Below, piece by piece: positions 1-7,919 of a stretch of DNA of 12,801 nucleotides. The DNA is from Cladophialophora immunda (lineage: Eukaryota > Ascomycota > Eurotiomycetes > Chaetothyriales > Herpotrichiellaceae), in NCBI RefSeq assembly GCF_000835495.1, contig NW_015622566.1, positions 1 through 12,801 of the forward strand, written 5' to 3'. A program made the position numbers and the translations under genes. The number at the start of each line of letters is the position of its first letter. Positions within the stretch are counted from its first letter, which is position 1. A model generated the notes under the pieces. The model made no database searches. It saw only the letters and a program-made list of their open reading frames with translations, and was not told the origin of the DNA.

Positions 1-356
1 AGATTCGCTTGCAATATGCCGGTGTGCTTAAGCATGTCGCTGCGTCGTCCTGCTCAGTCCTCTTTGCCGGTCCCCGCTTGGGGGGGGGGGGGGGGCATGC
101 GACTTGCCAAATTTTTAACCCCATCCTGACCGAGTACTAGGCTACAAAAAGTTAAACATCATTTCTTCGGAGAACCAATCGGCAGGAAGCATTCTCAGAT
201 CACATGCAACAGTTTAGAGAACAGTACGGGTGCCGATCACTGTGGCAGCATTAGTCTAAAAGCGGCCTCTGCCGCAGTCCGTTCTCTGCCGCAAAATCTC
301 GATGCTCGACGGTGGTGACTCCCTCAAAAAACTTTTCACCATTTGAATACCTCAGC
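1..356. other. Upstream region of the BTB gene, no gene seen
   Basis: No credible coding frame is visible here. The stretch presumably holds the promoter and 5' leader of the BTB gene that starts at 357, but I see no clear TATA box or other nameable element. It contains the 16-G homopolymer at 80-95. Confidence 0.4.
80..95 (+). repeat. Poly-G homopolymer (16 G)
   Basis: An uninterrupted run of 16 G follows a GC-rich stretch. It may be a real homopolymer tract or an assembly or sequencing artefact. Its length should be treated as uncertain, and it lies in non-coding sequence. Confidence 0.9.
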
Positions 357-1199
357 ATGGCACACATCGCCAAAACTCTGTGGAAGTAAGTGTTAGAATT
401 CTGAGTGAACAACTCGCTAAAATACCACCCGCTAGCGCATTCGAAAATAACACCTACACCGATTTACTTGTGAAGTGCGCCGGCGTGGACTTTCATGTTC
501 ATAAGGTCGTTGTGTGCTCTCAGTCTCGATTCTTCAGAGCTGCCTGCGATCACCCTTGCCGTGTAACTACATAATATCTACAATGGAAAATTCCCATCTA
601 AAGGTTTACTGCAGGAACATATCGAAGACACCATTACGTTACCAGATGACGAGTCAATCGTGATATCGAGATTGGTCGAATTCTTGTACACAGGAAAATA
701 CAAAGGCTTGGAACCCGAAATTGGTCAGTCTACAAGCGAGAAGACAATGACGACGACAGAAGAGCACGTCGAATCGGAATTCACGCTTCACGCCAAAATG
801 TACGCAGTAGCAGTGAAGTACGGCGTGGCGGATCTTGATCAAACAGCAAAGTCACGGTTTAGGAGCCTGGCTTCTAAGGCTTGGAATACCTACGATTTTC
901 TCGCTTCCATCCCTTTTATCTACAATCTGATTCCAGAATCGGATAAAGGTCTCCGCGAAGTAGCAGCCAACTGCATGAGACACCGGCTACGAAGCTTGCT
1001 CGGTGATGCCAATGCATGCGCGAGGTGGCGACAGACCTGTATGGAAATACCGGAGTTTCCACTGGATGTTCTGGATAACTTCGCTAGGAATCCATTGCAG
1101 GGCAGCTGTTCCACGTGCGGCCCAAACCAAGGCGTTGAACCATTGCAATTACGCTGTCTTACCTGTGGCAAGGGCGGTGCGAGTCAGACTCGGTATTAA
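357..1199 (+). CDS. BTB/POZ domain protein, three exons
   Basis: Proposed exons are 357-385, 436-562 and 615-1199, giving 246 aa. Intron 1 is 50 nt (GTAAGT...CTAG). It joins the only suitable ATG to the open frame; without it there is no ATG, only a GTG at 380. Intron 2 is 52 nt (GTAACT...CTGCAG, phase 0). The spliced N-terminus has the fungal BTB pattern: a Phe-rich start, YTDLLVKC (residues 17-24), FHVHKVVVCSQSRFF (29-43), AACD (45-48), then LPDDES and LVEFLYTGKY in exon 3. Family knowledge: BTB domains dimerise and often bring substrates to CUL3 ubiquitin ligases. The C-terminus adds two CxxC pairs (C217/C220 and C233/C236), a possible small zinc-binding knot. The BTB domain is well supported; intron 2 is the weakest point, because the intron also reads as BTB-like sequence in the exon-3 frame. 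The ligand or substrate is unknown. Confidence 0.8.
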
Positions 1200-1846
1200 C
1201 TTACTCTCGATTCTCGATCGCCGATGGGTTGGAAGCCGATTTTGCAAAAAGATCTGTGGAGAAAAGTCGGAGCCTACATTCTCAGGTTGACCCCAGGCTG
1301 TGATTCCAGGCCATTCACAGCGCCCAGGATTAATGTCCTGTCACAGTCGGCAGGTTGGGGCACTACTCCTGAGAGCGGGAAAGTCGTGGGGTGCTGACTA
1401 GGAGCGAAGTCCTAGGATATGTGTCCCCGCCCGGTACTGTAACAAAATGTGTGAAACTTGGCTGGCTTCAGGTGACAACAGCCCTGCCGACCCGCTCTGG
1501 ATGATGCAGAGCGAATGGTCATCACCATCATGACTACAAACTCTAAAACTCGCCAAGATTTATTTACTGCGTGTCTCTAGCTGTCAGGGTAGATTTCACG
1601 TGATCGGGAAACCTTCCCATCTGTCGCTTCGGCGCACCTGCACTGCGCAAACTGCTCGCGTTGTTCCCTTTCATCGAAGGACTTGCGTCGTTGCCTGGTG
1701 CCGCTTTCAAGTTCTTGATTTGGGGGCAAGTAGAGTCCATTGTCGCCACCGATTGCGGGGTAATAGATGCCATGGTTTCTCGAACGGCACGTTCCACTTC
1801 CGTAGCACAATCCACCGCTGCGCTCCTCATATCAATTGAATTTGCC
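1200..1846. other. Intergenic region between the BTB and F-box genes
   Basis: No convincing plus-strand gene is seen. A short perfect hairpin (CTAGGA, six-base loop, TCCTAG) lies at 1398-1415. Imperfect inverted CTGTGA/TCACAG words occur around 1300-1345. The frame of the F-box gene is open upstream to about 1661, with an extra in-frame ATG at 1772, so a 25-residue longer N-terminus is possible. A minus-strand open frame also crosses this region and is listed separately. Confidence 0.4.
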
Positions 1847-1848
1847 AT
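1564..1848 (-). CDS. Possible small antisense ORF, 94 codons
   Basis: A minus-strand frame runs from an ATG at 1848-1846 to a TAA at 1566-1564. Its ATG shares the CATG palindrome with the proposed F-box start on the other strand, so the two would be head to head with overlapping start codons. The product would be polar, rich in Ser, Ala, Thr and Lys, and matches nothing I recognise. It is a chance-level length for one frame, and its promoter would have to lie inside the F-box gene. It is kept only as a candidate because its codon choice looks unremarkable for a gene. Confidence 0.15.
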   Translation of the reverse strand: MANSIDMRSAAVDCATEVERAVRETMASITPQSVATMDSTCPQIKNLKAAPGNDASPSMKGNNASSLRSAGAPKRQMGRFPDHVKSTLTARDTQ

Positions 1849-3139
1849 GACATTCCTGGATGTACCGAACGAGATCGTCGGAGAGATCATCCAATACCTC
1901 AAACAGACAGACATATACTCACTTATCCGAGTGAACCAGCGGCTTCATTTCAATTTTTACGAGCGTCTACTCCGCTACAATGTACGACATCAAAAGGGTA
2001 CGGCCCTTACCTGGGCAGTTATAAAAGGGCATGCACGTCTTACTCGCAAGTTGATTGAACTCGGTGCGGACGTCAATCGCCAGATTGATAGTCGAAACCC
2101 TAAATACTTTCGGCCGACGCTCCTCCACCTTGCTGCTGCGATGCGCAATCTTCCCATGGTGAAGTTACTCTTCGAGATGGGAGCCGATCTTAATCAAAGA
2201 GACGACAAAGGCCGAGCGCCTCACTACTGGGCTCTGGTTTCAAGAGACGAGGAGTTGATTCAAGAGTTCTCCTGGAGGACAGAAAACCTGTCGCATTTCG
2301 TCGTTGACGACTCACAGAACCAAACTTCTCTACATCTTGCTGCTAGGTTCTGGCTGGCTGGTATGATCAGATACTTTGTCGAAATTGGCATCGATGTCAA
2401 CGTCAAGGATAAGGAGGGCAAGACGCCCTTAGATCTTTCCAAGAGAGCTCTGTGCGATGGATGTTGGCGGCGAACCTCCGACGCCAAAAATGACACTGCT
2501 GTCGAGACCATGAGACTCCTCGTGGTTCTAGGAGAAGATCCCGCAGCCGCAAACTGGTTCATAGCTTGCAATACTGTTAGACGAAGACGATATGAATGCA
2601 GCTATGGTGGTCTCGATGACGAACCAAACAGTCACGGGGTTCGAGCTTCGACGTCCAGGTATGTTCCAGATTATCTGTCATGAGGTCATCGGCTCACAAG
2701 TATTAGGTCGGACATCGAATACGATACTAACACAATCCGTCTGTCCTCCTTCACTTCCACGAATCTCGCGTTTCCGCAGCTAGTGAGTTCCCCAATGGTC
2801 ACGGACTCTAAGCCGGAGCCTAAAAACGGCCCGTGGTCGGTTGTTGGTGTCCAAAACCTCAAGACCAGGTTATCACCAAGAGCTGGCCAGAGGGACACAT
2901 TAATTTCTGAACCAGAGTCACGGGAGCCATTTCCGAGGCTGATCGATGGCAGCTTTGATCAAGCGCACGATCAAGCAGGAAAGGTATGGATAAGATTCAG
3001 GGAGAATAAAGGAGAAAATATGATTGTGAACACGTCTATGGTCACTCGTGATGAAACGAGCGAAGGAGTTTCACGGCTCAAAGCTGCGAAAACGCAGCGT
3101 AAAAAGAAATGGAAACCAGTGGTACTCGAGGGTTTTTAA
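1847..3139 (+). CDS. F-box and ankyrin-repeat protein, two exons
   Basis: Exons 1847-2658 and 2707-3139 give 414 aa. The start is the ATG just before an F-box-like segment (LDVPNEIVGEIIQYL, residues 4-18). In-frame ATG 1772 is an alternative. Ankyrin repeats follow: about 50-79 (ELGADVNRQ), 90-120 (TLLHLAAA...MGADLNQRD), a degenerate unit at about 121-150, 158-189 (TSLHLAAR...GIDVNVKD) and a last partial unit from 190 (GKTPLDLS). The 48-nt intron (GTATGT...CTCAC...TTAG) restores an open frame of about 144 codons with a basic C-terminus. Unspliced, the protein stops at 2683. An AATAAA 16 nt after the later stop supports the longer model. Family knowledge: F-box proteins couple to SKP1/CUL1 ligases, and ankyrin repeats bind the target. 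The target here is unknown. The C-terminal tail matches no domain I recognise. Confidence 0.75.
2659..2779 (+). other. Alternative intron span with second branch point and acceptor
   Basis: The donor GTATGT at 2659 can pair with the TTAG acceptor ending at 2706 (48 nt, frame kept). A consensus branch point ACTAAC (2726-2731), a pyrimidine-rich run and a CGCAG acceptor ending at 2779 form a second, textbook-looking choice. With that acceptor the reading frame meets TAG immediately after the junction, so the protein would end near residue 271 without the tail. Confidence 0.4.
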
Positions 3140-3154
3140 TATGTTGGTACAAGT

Positions 3155-3160
3155 AATAAA
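3155..3160 (+). promoter_or_regulatory. Candidate polyadenylation signal AATAAA
   Basis: An exact AATAAA lies 16 nt after the TAA at 3137-3139, inside the 152-bp gap between this gene and the convergent HNH gene. Its position supports 3139 as the end of the F-box/ankyrin coding region. Fungal polyadenylation signals are loose, so this is suggestive only. Confidence 0.4.
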
Positions 3161-3291
3161 ATGCAACGCCATTCAAGTCAAAACAGTCGCCACCTACTCC
3201 TGTTTCTGAACCAGATAACTGAGAACATATACTTTGAATGATACAGTACACGGGAAAGATTGGAGAGAGAGTCTGATTTCATTCCAATGAT

Positions 3292-4593
3292 TCAACAGAC
3301 TGGAATTCCGTCCAGCCAACCATCCATCTTCAAGCGGACGTAATATCCAAGGGCGGTAGATCCGTTTTCCTTTATGCTTACTTCTTCCATCTCTTGAATG
3401 ATGTGATTGATGTATTCTCCTGCGCCGCTAAGACAGAGAATACGCGCAATAGCATGATGAATAGCCAGAAGACGGGGAGCAGGTGGATCGATGGTCTTCG
3501 TTGGAGTGGTATAAAGTTGGCGAATAACAGGGAGTAAAGGATCACGGAAAGGTCGATTAGGGTCAATGTAATCGATCTTGTAGGAGTGTGGAGACCGATC
3601 GATCGTAGGTTGAAAGGATACCGCAAAATCCCCCATTTCTTGATGCCAATGATGCGTCAACACGATGGCATTGATCGATCTATCAATATCGGGTCCCTCA
3701 ATGAGGGGGCTAGCATCAGGATCGAACATCTTCAATATTTGAAGAGCAATTCTTTTGGATTCGCTCTAACCATTTCGTTAATCAAAATAAACACATAACA
3801 GTGTGAGGCACGTACCAATTGTAAATCCCCAACATCGCCTGAGAGTGACGTGAGAGAGTGAGGAAGTATATGTGCTACTTCCAAATATTCAGGTTTTTCA
3901 TTCTTCAGCAGAAGTCCATCATCATCCTTCGAATCAGCACCGTCTCTTTTCCAGCGTGCCTTCGCTTCATTGAGATCGAACTTTCGGGATATTACACATC
4001 GATAGCGATCGCGAGTAAGACATTGCTGTCGCAGATGTGCAAGTCGTTGTGTGGTCCCAACAACATTGTCGGGGGTTTGGGTTAGACTGAGAGCGGTAGG
4101 GGTAGGTTGAGGTGTCTTCCGGCCAGATGCTTTGACTATATCAATGTTAGCATTTGGAGACGTATGAACAGAAAAAGGTGTATCTAATACGTGGCAGGAA
4201 GAAGTTGTTCACAAGGTAGTCTGAAAAGTTGATTAGGGTTCCCTGGAGCTCATCCGATTGTTCACGGCTCCAAGAATGCAGACTGTCGAATCGAGACAAG
4301 ACTTCAAAAAAAGTTGGCGTAGGGGCGTCCTGTCCACGTCGAAGGTCTGCATCAATGAATAAGAAGAAGTGGTTAAGGAAGTTGTCTTTGGAAACAACCG
4401 ATTCATGGACGGTTCGGAGTAGGGTAACATATTTATATGCTGTACGCTCAGCTTGGAAAGGTTCGTATCGAGAGACGAGTTGGTTGAAGATCGTGGTTGC
4501 CTGACTACATTGATCAGGCGTTAGAACAGTAGAAGACGAGAAATCTAGGAAACCCTGCAAGGATGATTGGTGTCTATGAAGGGGTGTCGCCAT
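3292..4593 (-). CDS. Fungal HNH nuclease domain protein, three exons
   Basis: On the minus strand, exons 4593-4191, 4135-3816 and 3765-3292 give 398 aa. Intron 1 is 55 nt (GTATTA...GCTAAC...ATAG, phase 1). Intron 2 is 50 nt (GTACGT...TTAG, phase 0). Both junctions join conserved text: the first creates FFLPLKASGRKTPQPTP, and the second joins the AHILPHSL segment to KMFDPD. The start is the ATG of MATPLHRHQ, the first ATG in a frame otherwise opened by a GTG. The HNH core comprises C173/C181, AHILP (H223), SINAIVLT (N273) and HHWHQEMGDF (H282). All three signature residues are therefore present, suggesting a beta-beta-alpha-metal nuclease fold. The conserved block TIDPPAPRLLAIHHAIARIL follows. 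From memory, this family is widespread and multicopy in Pezizomycotina and functionally uncharacterised. The length fits the roughly 400 aa I recall for relatives. The gene appears intact. Confidence 0.85.
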
Positions 4594-4676
4594 TGATGGT
4601 TTGGGATACAGGTCGAAGAGACCAAAAGGACACGACAGCGCGATTGAGGGGCAGACTCTCAAATCATGTGATAGAA

Positions 4677-4710
4677 CACGTGCAACGCCCAGTCTTGGCA
4701 CGATCACGTG
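4677..4710. promoter_or_regulatory. Two CACGTG palindromes upstream of the HNH gene
   Basis: CACGTG occurs at 4677-4682 and again at 4705-4710, about 84 and 112 bp upstream of the HNH start codon. The second lies in ATCACGTG. CACGTG is the E-box recognised by bHLH factors. The pair fits a promoter element for the HNH gene, but function is inference. A third related palindrome-like word, ATCATGTGAT, lies just beside the first. Confidence 0.3.
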
Positions 4711-4751
4711 CCTTAGTCTTCAAAGTAGCTGGCCCCCGCGAAGTGACCCAC

Positions 4752-5917
4752 AGAATGATCTAGAATTGTTTTGTCCTTTCGACCTCCACCAGCAAAGATG
4801 TCGCTACATTTCCGTAGACGTAAGCGGACGCAGGAACAGAACCACATGGCCTCATGGCGCCAAATATTGCGCCCTCACAGCACGCTCTCAGCCAGGCTAT
4901 GATTGCAGTTGGGCGACTCAAAACCTGGCAAATTGCCGAAAGTATTCCGTGCACTACCCGAACCGTCCAGACGCACCGCGCTAATTATCGTCGTTTTGGC
5001 ACGACTACTGCACCCCGCAATCGTGGCGGACGTCGACGATCTATTACTCCTTCTATGCTGGAGGCACTCCTTGAACTTCTCGATGAGCAGCAAGATCTAT
5101 ACCTCGACGAGATAGCGAATTTCTTCTTAGTTGAGTACGAGTGTCTGGTTTCGCTCCCTACTATCAGTAGGACTTTGAAGTCAAGTGGCTGGTCCAAGAA
5201 AATCCCACGGCGAAGAGCAGGTGAACAATGTCAGGATTTAAGAGACGCCTATCAATATAAGCTATCCTTTCTGGACCCAGAGAAGCTGGTATTCATTGAC
5301 GAATCCGGCTGTGATAAACGAGTTGGGTTCAGACGTACAGCATGGTCGCCCCGTGGTATAACACCCGTCCAGGTTACCCGATTTCATCGCGGGCAACGAT
5401 GGCAAATCCTACCTGCACTTACGCCAAATGGCATTCTTCTCGCAAGAGTATTTAAGGATACGACAAATAGCGAGATCTTTGAAGACTTTATTCACCAGCT
5501 CCTCCAGCATTGCGACGAGGGGTCGGTGTTCATTATGGATAATGCATCCTTCCATCGCACAGAGAAGGTCAAGCAGTTATGTGCTAATGCAGGAGTTCAG
5601 CTGATATATTTGCCCCCATACTCTCCTGACTTGAATCCCATTGAAGAGTTCTTTGCCCAGTTAAAAGCGTATATCAGGAGGAAGATGAGATCCATGGACC
5701 CAGAGGTAGATTTCGCAGCATTCCTCGAAGCATGCATCGATGAAGTCGGAAGAGATAGTGTAAGTGCTAGAGGGCACTTTAGAAATGCTGGCATTGATTT
5801 TCACCAATCATAAATATGCTGCAAGCCACGAAATCTAGATCTAGAAGGTTCCTAACTACAATAACACATGTACAATACTGGAACATTTTAACACCATCCC
5901 ATAAGTTCAGTCATTCT
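4752..5917 (+). mobile_element. Tc1/mariner-type DNA transposon, ends uncertain
   Basis: The element is defined by the full-length DD34E transposase at 4854-5813. It must fit between the HNH promoter region (about 4711) and the end of the 460-codon gene (5935). I found no convincing terminal inverted repeats by eye. The best weak candidate is AGAATGA at 4752-4758 against the reverse complement of 5911-5917, with patchy matches continuing inward. A 9-bp direct repeat, GATCTAGAA, also occurs at 4757-4765 and 5838-5846. The boundaries given follow the weak candidate and should not be trusted to the base. Confidence 0.45.
4854..5813 (+). CDS. Tc1/mariner-type DD34E transposase
   Basis: An intronless 319-aa frame, of usual length for this superfamily. 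The N-terminal 60 residues form a helix-turn-helix-type DNA-binding region (TWQIAESIPCTTRTVQTH, residues 24-41), then a basic GGRRRS linker (58-63) and a second helical region with the pattern LPTISRTLKSSGWSKK (101-116). The catalytic domain shows VFIDESG (D149), FIMDNASFH (D229) and YSPDLNPIEEFF (E264). The second Asp and the Glu are separated by 34 residues, the classic Tc1 spacing. Family knowledge: such enzymes cut and paste their element at TA dinucleotides. The frame has no stops or frameshifts and no sign of C-to-T repeat-induced decay, so this copy may be recent or active. It lies between two minus-strand genes without breaking either. Relatives I recall occur in Aspergillus and other Pezizomycotina. 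Confidence 0.93.
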   Translation: MAPNIAPSQHALSQAMIAVGRLKTWQIAESIPCTTRTVQTHRANYRRFGTTTAPRNRGGRRRSITPSMLEALLELLDEQQDLYLDEIANFFLVEYECLVSLPTISRTLKSSGWSKKIPRRRAGEQCQDLRDAYQYKLSFLDPEKLVFIDESGCDKRVGFRRTAWSPRGITPVQVTRFHRGQRWQILPALTPNGILLARVFKDTTNSEIFEDFIHQLLQHCDEGSVFIMDNASFHRTEKVKQLCANAGVQLIYLPPYSPDLNPIEEFFAQLKAYIRRKMRSMDPEVDFAAFLEACIDEVGRDSVSARGHFRNAGIDFHQS

Positions 5918-5934
5918 TTTCAAAAGTCCCATAC

Positions 5935-7317
5935 TCAGCTGTCATTCGCTTGCCGGTGTTTGACGAAAGCGGGAATATCCCTGATGAATTGGATGGCCGG
6001 GGCTAGTTTTACGTCTCGTGCGGTAAAAAATTCAGGCTTGTGGTCGTGGTAGACTTGGTCCAGATCAAGGAAGTCGTCCAACACGATATTGCCGGCCTTT
6101 TCGAGTTCGGCTTGATGCCGCTTACTACGTACTTTGCCTTGCAGATAGCGAACGTAATCCTTGACTGCATCATCGCGATAGCCTGGAATGTCAAGAGCAC
6201 TCACCGTCCTCGGAGTTGCTTTTGCGGTTTCAGTCTTTGCTTGTGGAGGCTGTAGCGATGCCAGCTCAGAATGACCAGGCATGTAATTAGTGATATTGAC
6301 AGGAGGATAACCTTGAGGAGATACTGCTCTTGCTTTTCTCTTGCGATCATGTCTTTGCTGATCTTCTAAGCGGATCTCGTCTCGAAGACCCTTGGGGACG
6401 TCATTCGGAGTGTTCAGAGGGTTGCCTTCGGCGTATTTAACAAGTTTTTTGAGTAGAGGAGTATTCAGCTTTCGGTGGACTCCGGCGTCAGGATCCGGCC
6501 AACAGTAGTTGGGCGCATTACATGAGTCTAAAAGACATCGGAAAAGGTGATATACTCCCAGCCCAGTGGCAAGCTTACCCGATGCCTCATCTTCGTCGAG
6601 CTCCGCATCGAGTTCAGCCCGCATTCGTTGTGTGGCAGATCGTGCAGATCTCTTATCCACCTTCTTCGATGAACCTGCCGCGGAGTGTCGGCCTGCTTCC
6701 TCATAGTCCTTGTAATTGACAGACAGATCCACTCGCAGTTCCTTGCCCGGGAAGAGTTCGCCCCACTTGATGAGTTGTTTCTCAATGTCGGCCCAGCCAA
6801 TGTTGGTCTCATTGTATTGCTTAATTAGGGGACGCTCTCCCCGTTGTTTGACTGAGACCGTGACCTCTGTCCCTTGCAATATCATGGCCTTCCTCTGAGC
6901 ACGCTTCTTAGCCGCAGCATCCTCTACCTTCGAGTGTAAGAATAGCTCCCAGTACGAAGCGAGTGTCAATACGACGTCCTGCTCAGTGTCTCGGCTGAAA
7001 GGTTTGTCATTCAGAGTCGCTTTCCACCCAATCGTAAGTCGAAGGCAAATAGGAGGGTCATCATCGTATGTTTTATTTCGATCCCATTCCGACAACTGAA
7101 GTAGAGTCAGTTTCTCCGCTCGTGGTCGAGGTCGGAAACTGGGAGTGGATGTTCTCAGCGTTTCATGATGATCGGTGTAGGGGGACGCGTGATGATCGGA
7201 GAAGGGAGAGACGGAGTTCGCTTGACCGGGTCCCTGGGGGGTCGGCGCATACAAGAAGCCTTGGGAGTCAAATTCATCTGAAGAAAACAGATCACCGAAA
7301 GGATTGGACGAGCCCAT
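5935..7317 (-). CDS. Uncharacterised fungal protein, 460 aa
   Basis: A single intronless frame from an ATG at 7317 to a TGA at 5937-5935. Residues 1-68 are low-complexity and polar (FGDLFSSDEF, many Ser, Pro, His), probably disordered. Residues 87-205 form a conserved-looking core with LRLTIGWKATLNDKPF, QDVVLTLASYWELFLHSKVE and IGWADIEKQLIKWGELF. A charged linker (215-250) follows. Then comes a Cys/His cluster, C261, C266, C272 and H281 within FRCLLDSCNAPNYCWPD, possibly metal-binding. A Lys/Arg-rich stretch RHDRKRKARA (322-331) could be a nuclear signal. A C-terminal helical region (374-452) begins ALDIPGYRDDAVKDY. I recall a repeated family of hypothetical proteins in Pezizomycotina with the same order of motifs, but no known function. 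The gene appears complete. It ends about 120 bp after the transposase stop and converges with it. Confidence 0.85.
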   Translation of the reverse strand: MGSSNPFGDLFSSDEFDSQGFLYAPTPQGPGQANSVSPFSDHHASPYTDHHETLRTSTPSFRPRPRAEKLTLLQLSEWDRNKTYDDDPPICLRLTIGWKATLNDKPFSRDTEQDVVLTLASYWELFLHSKVEDAAAKKRAQRKAMILQGTEVTVSVKQRGERPLIKQYNETNIGWADIEKQLIKWGELFPGKELRVDLSVNYKDYEEAGRHSAAGSSKKVDKRSARSATQRMRAELDAELDEDEASGKLATGLGVYHLFRCLLDSCNAPNYCWPDPDAGVHRKLNTPLLKKLVKYAEGNPLNTPNDVPKGLRDEIRLEDQQRHDRKRKARAVSPQGYPPVNITNYMPGHSELASLQPPQAKTETAKATPRTVSALDIPGYRDDAVKDYVRYLQGKVRSKRHQAELEKAGNIVLDDFLDLDQVYHDHKPEFFTARDVKLAPAIQFIRDIPAFVKHRQANDS

Positions 7318-7919
7318 GGCATCAAATCGTACCAGCGATTTGCGCTACGTGCTCTGAAGGTTGAACCAAATGGTGTGGATTGTCCGGTTGTGGACAGTTT
7401 GGCGTAGTCGACCGCAGTCGACCGCAGTCGACCACCGTTGCGATTCCATTGGCTTCTCCGCCGTCATCCACCTCTTCAACCCAACTCATCCAGTTCGTCC
7501 TCAAATAGTGTCTCCATGCTTCTGTGTAATTTTCAGAGGCTGCGGAATGTTCCATTCGATTTCTCTTGTTCTGTGCTGTTTTGTTTCTTGTCCTTAGCTT
7601 GCATTGCTGAAAGGTGACACGAAGGTCACCCTGGCGCCTCTGTTGAATCCCCCGACGAGCGCAAGGGCGCTGTATGGCTCATTGAATGCAATATTAATAC
7701 GCACACTAGTGATCCCCTCCTTTCTTCGCAAATTCAATTCGAGATCGTCTGAGGGTTTCGAGTTGAGGGAAGAAGCCAGGTCAATTGTAACGTCATTGTT
7801 TCAAGACCATCATTCAAACTTTTAAGCACCACCTGCCAGCTCTTGGAGATGTGTACAATCCTTGCCTTCGACACTGTTTTGTGAGCGAGAAGAGGGAGTT
7901 TCATTGTGGAAGCTCTTCT
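7318..7919. other. Upstream region of the 460-codon gene, no further gene seen
   Basis: This stretch presumably contains the minus-strand promoter of the gene starting at 7317, with a 10-bp tandem repeat about 90 bp upstream of its ATG. The rest carries only short overlapping frames, without ATG or recognisable similarity. Confidence 0.4.
7406..7433. repeat. Tandem repeat, 10-bp unit x 2.8
   Basis: The unit AGTCGACCGC repeats without error. Each copy contains the palindrome GTCGAC. The array sits 89-116 bp upstream of the start codon of the 460-codon gene, where it could serve as a repeated binding site, though that is only inference from position. Confidence 0.85.

Noticed and set aside
380..574. 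A 64-codon frame taken as a complete BTB gene
   Set aside because: It begins at a GTG, not an ATG, and splicing 386-435 links it to a good ATG at 357 with the expected BTB N-terminus.
1300..1365. CTGTGA/TCACAG inverted words as ends of a small mobile element
   Set aside because: The match outside the six-base words is poor and gapped, and no target duplication is visible.
4147..4707. A separate 186-codon minus-strand protein ending in CSYVSKC
   Set aside because: Its 3' end reads through an intron with a consensus GCTAAC branch point, and its 5' end opens at a GTG. It is exon 1 of the HNH gene.
4757..5846. GATCTAGAA direct repeats as a target-site duplication of the transposon
   Set aside because: Tc1/mariner elements duplicate only TA. 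Nine shared bases containing a palindromic TCTAGA core can arise by chance, and no inverted repeats lie just inside.
5816..6052. Plus-strand frame after the transposase stop as a second transposon gene
   Set aside because: It has no recognisable motif and overlaps the well-supported 460-codon gene on the other strand.
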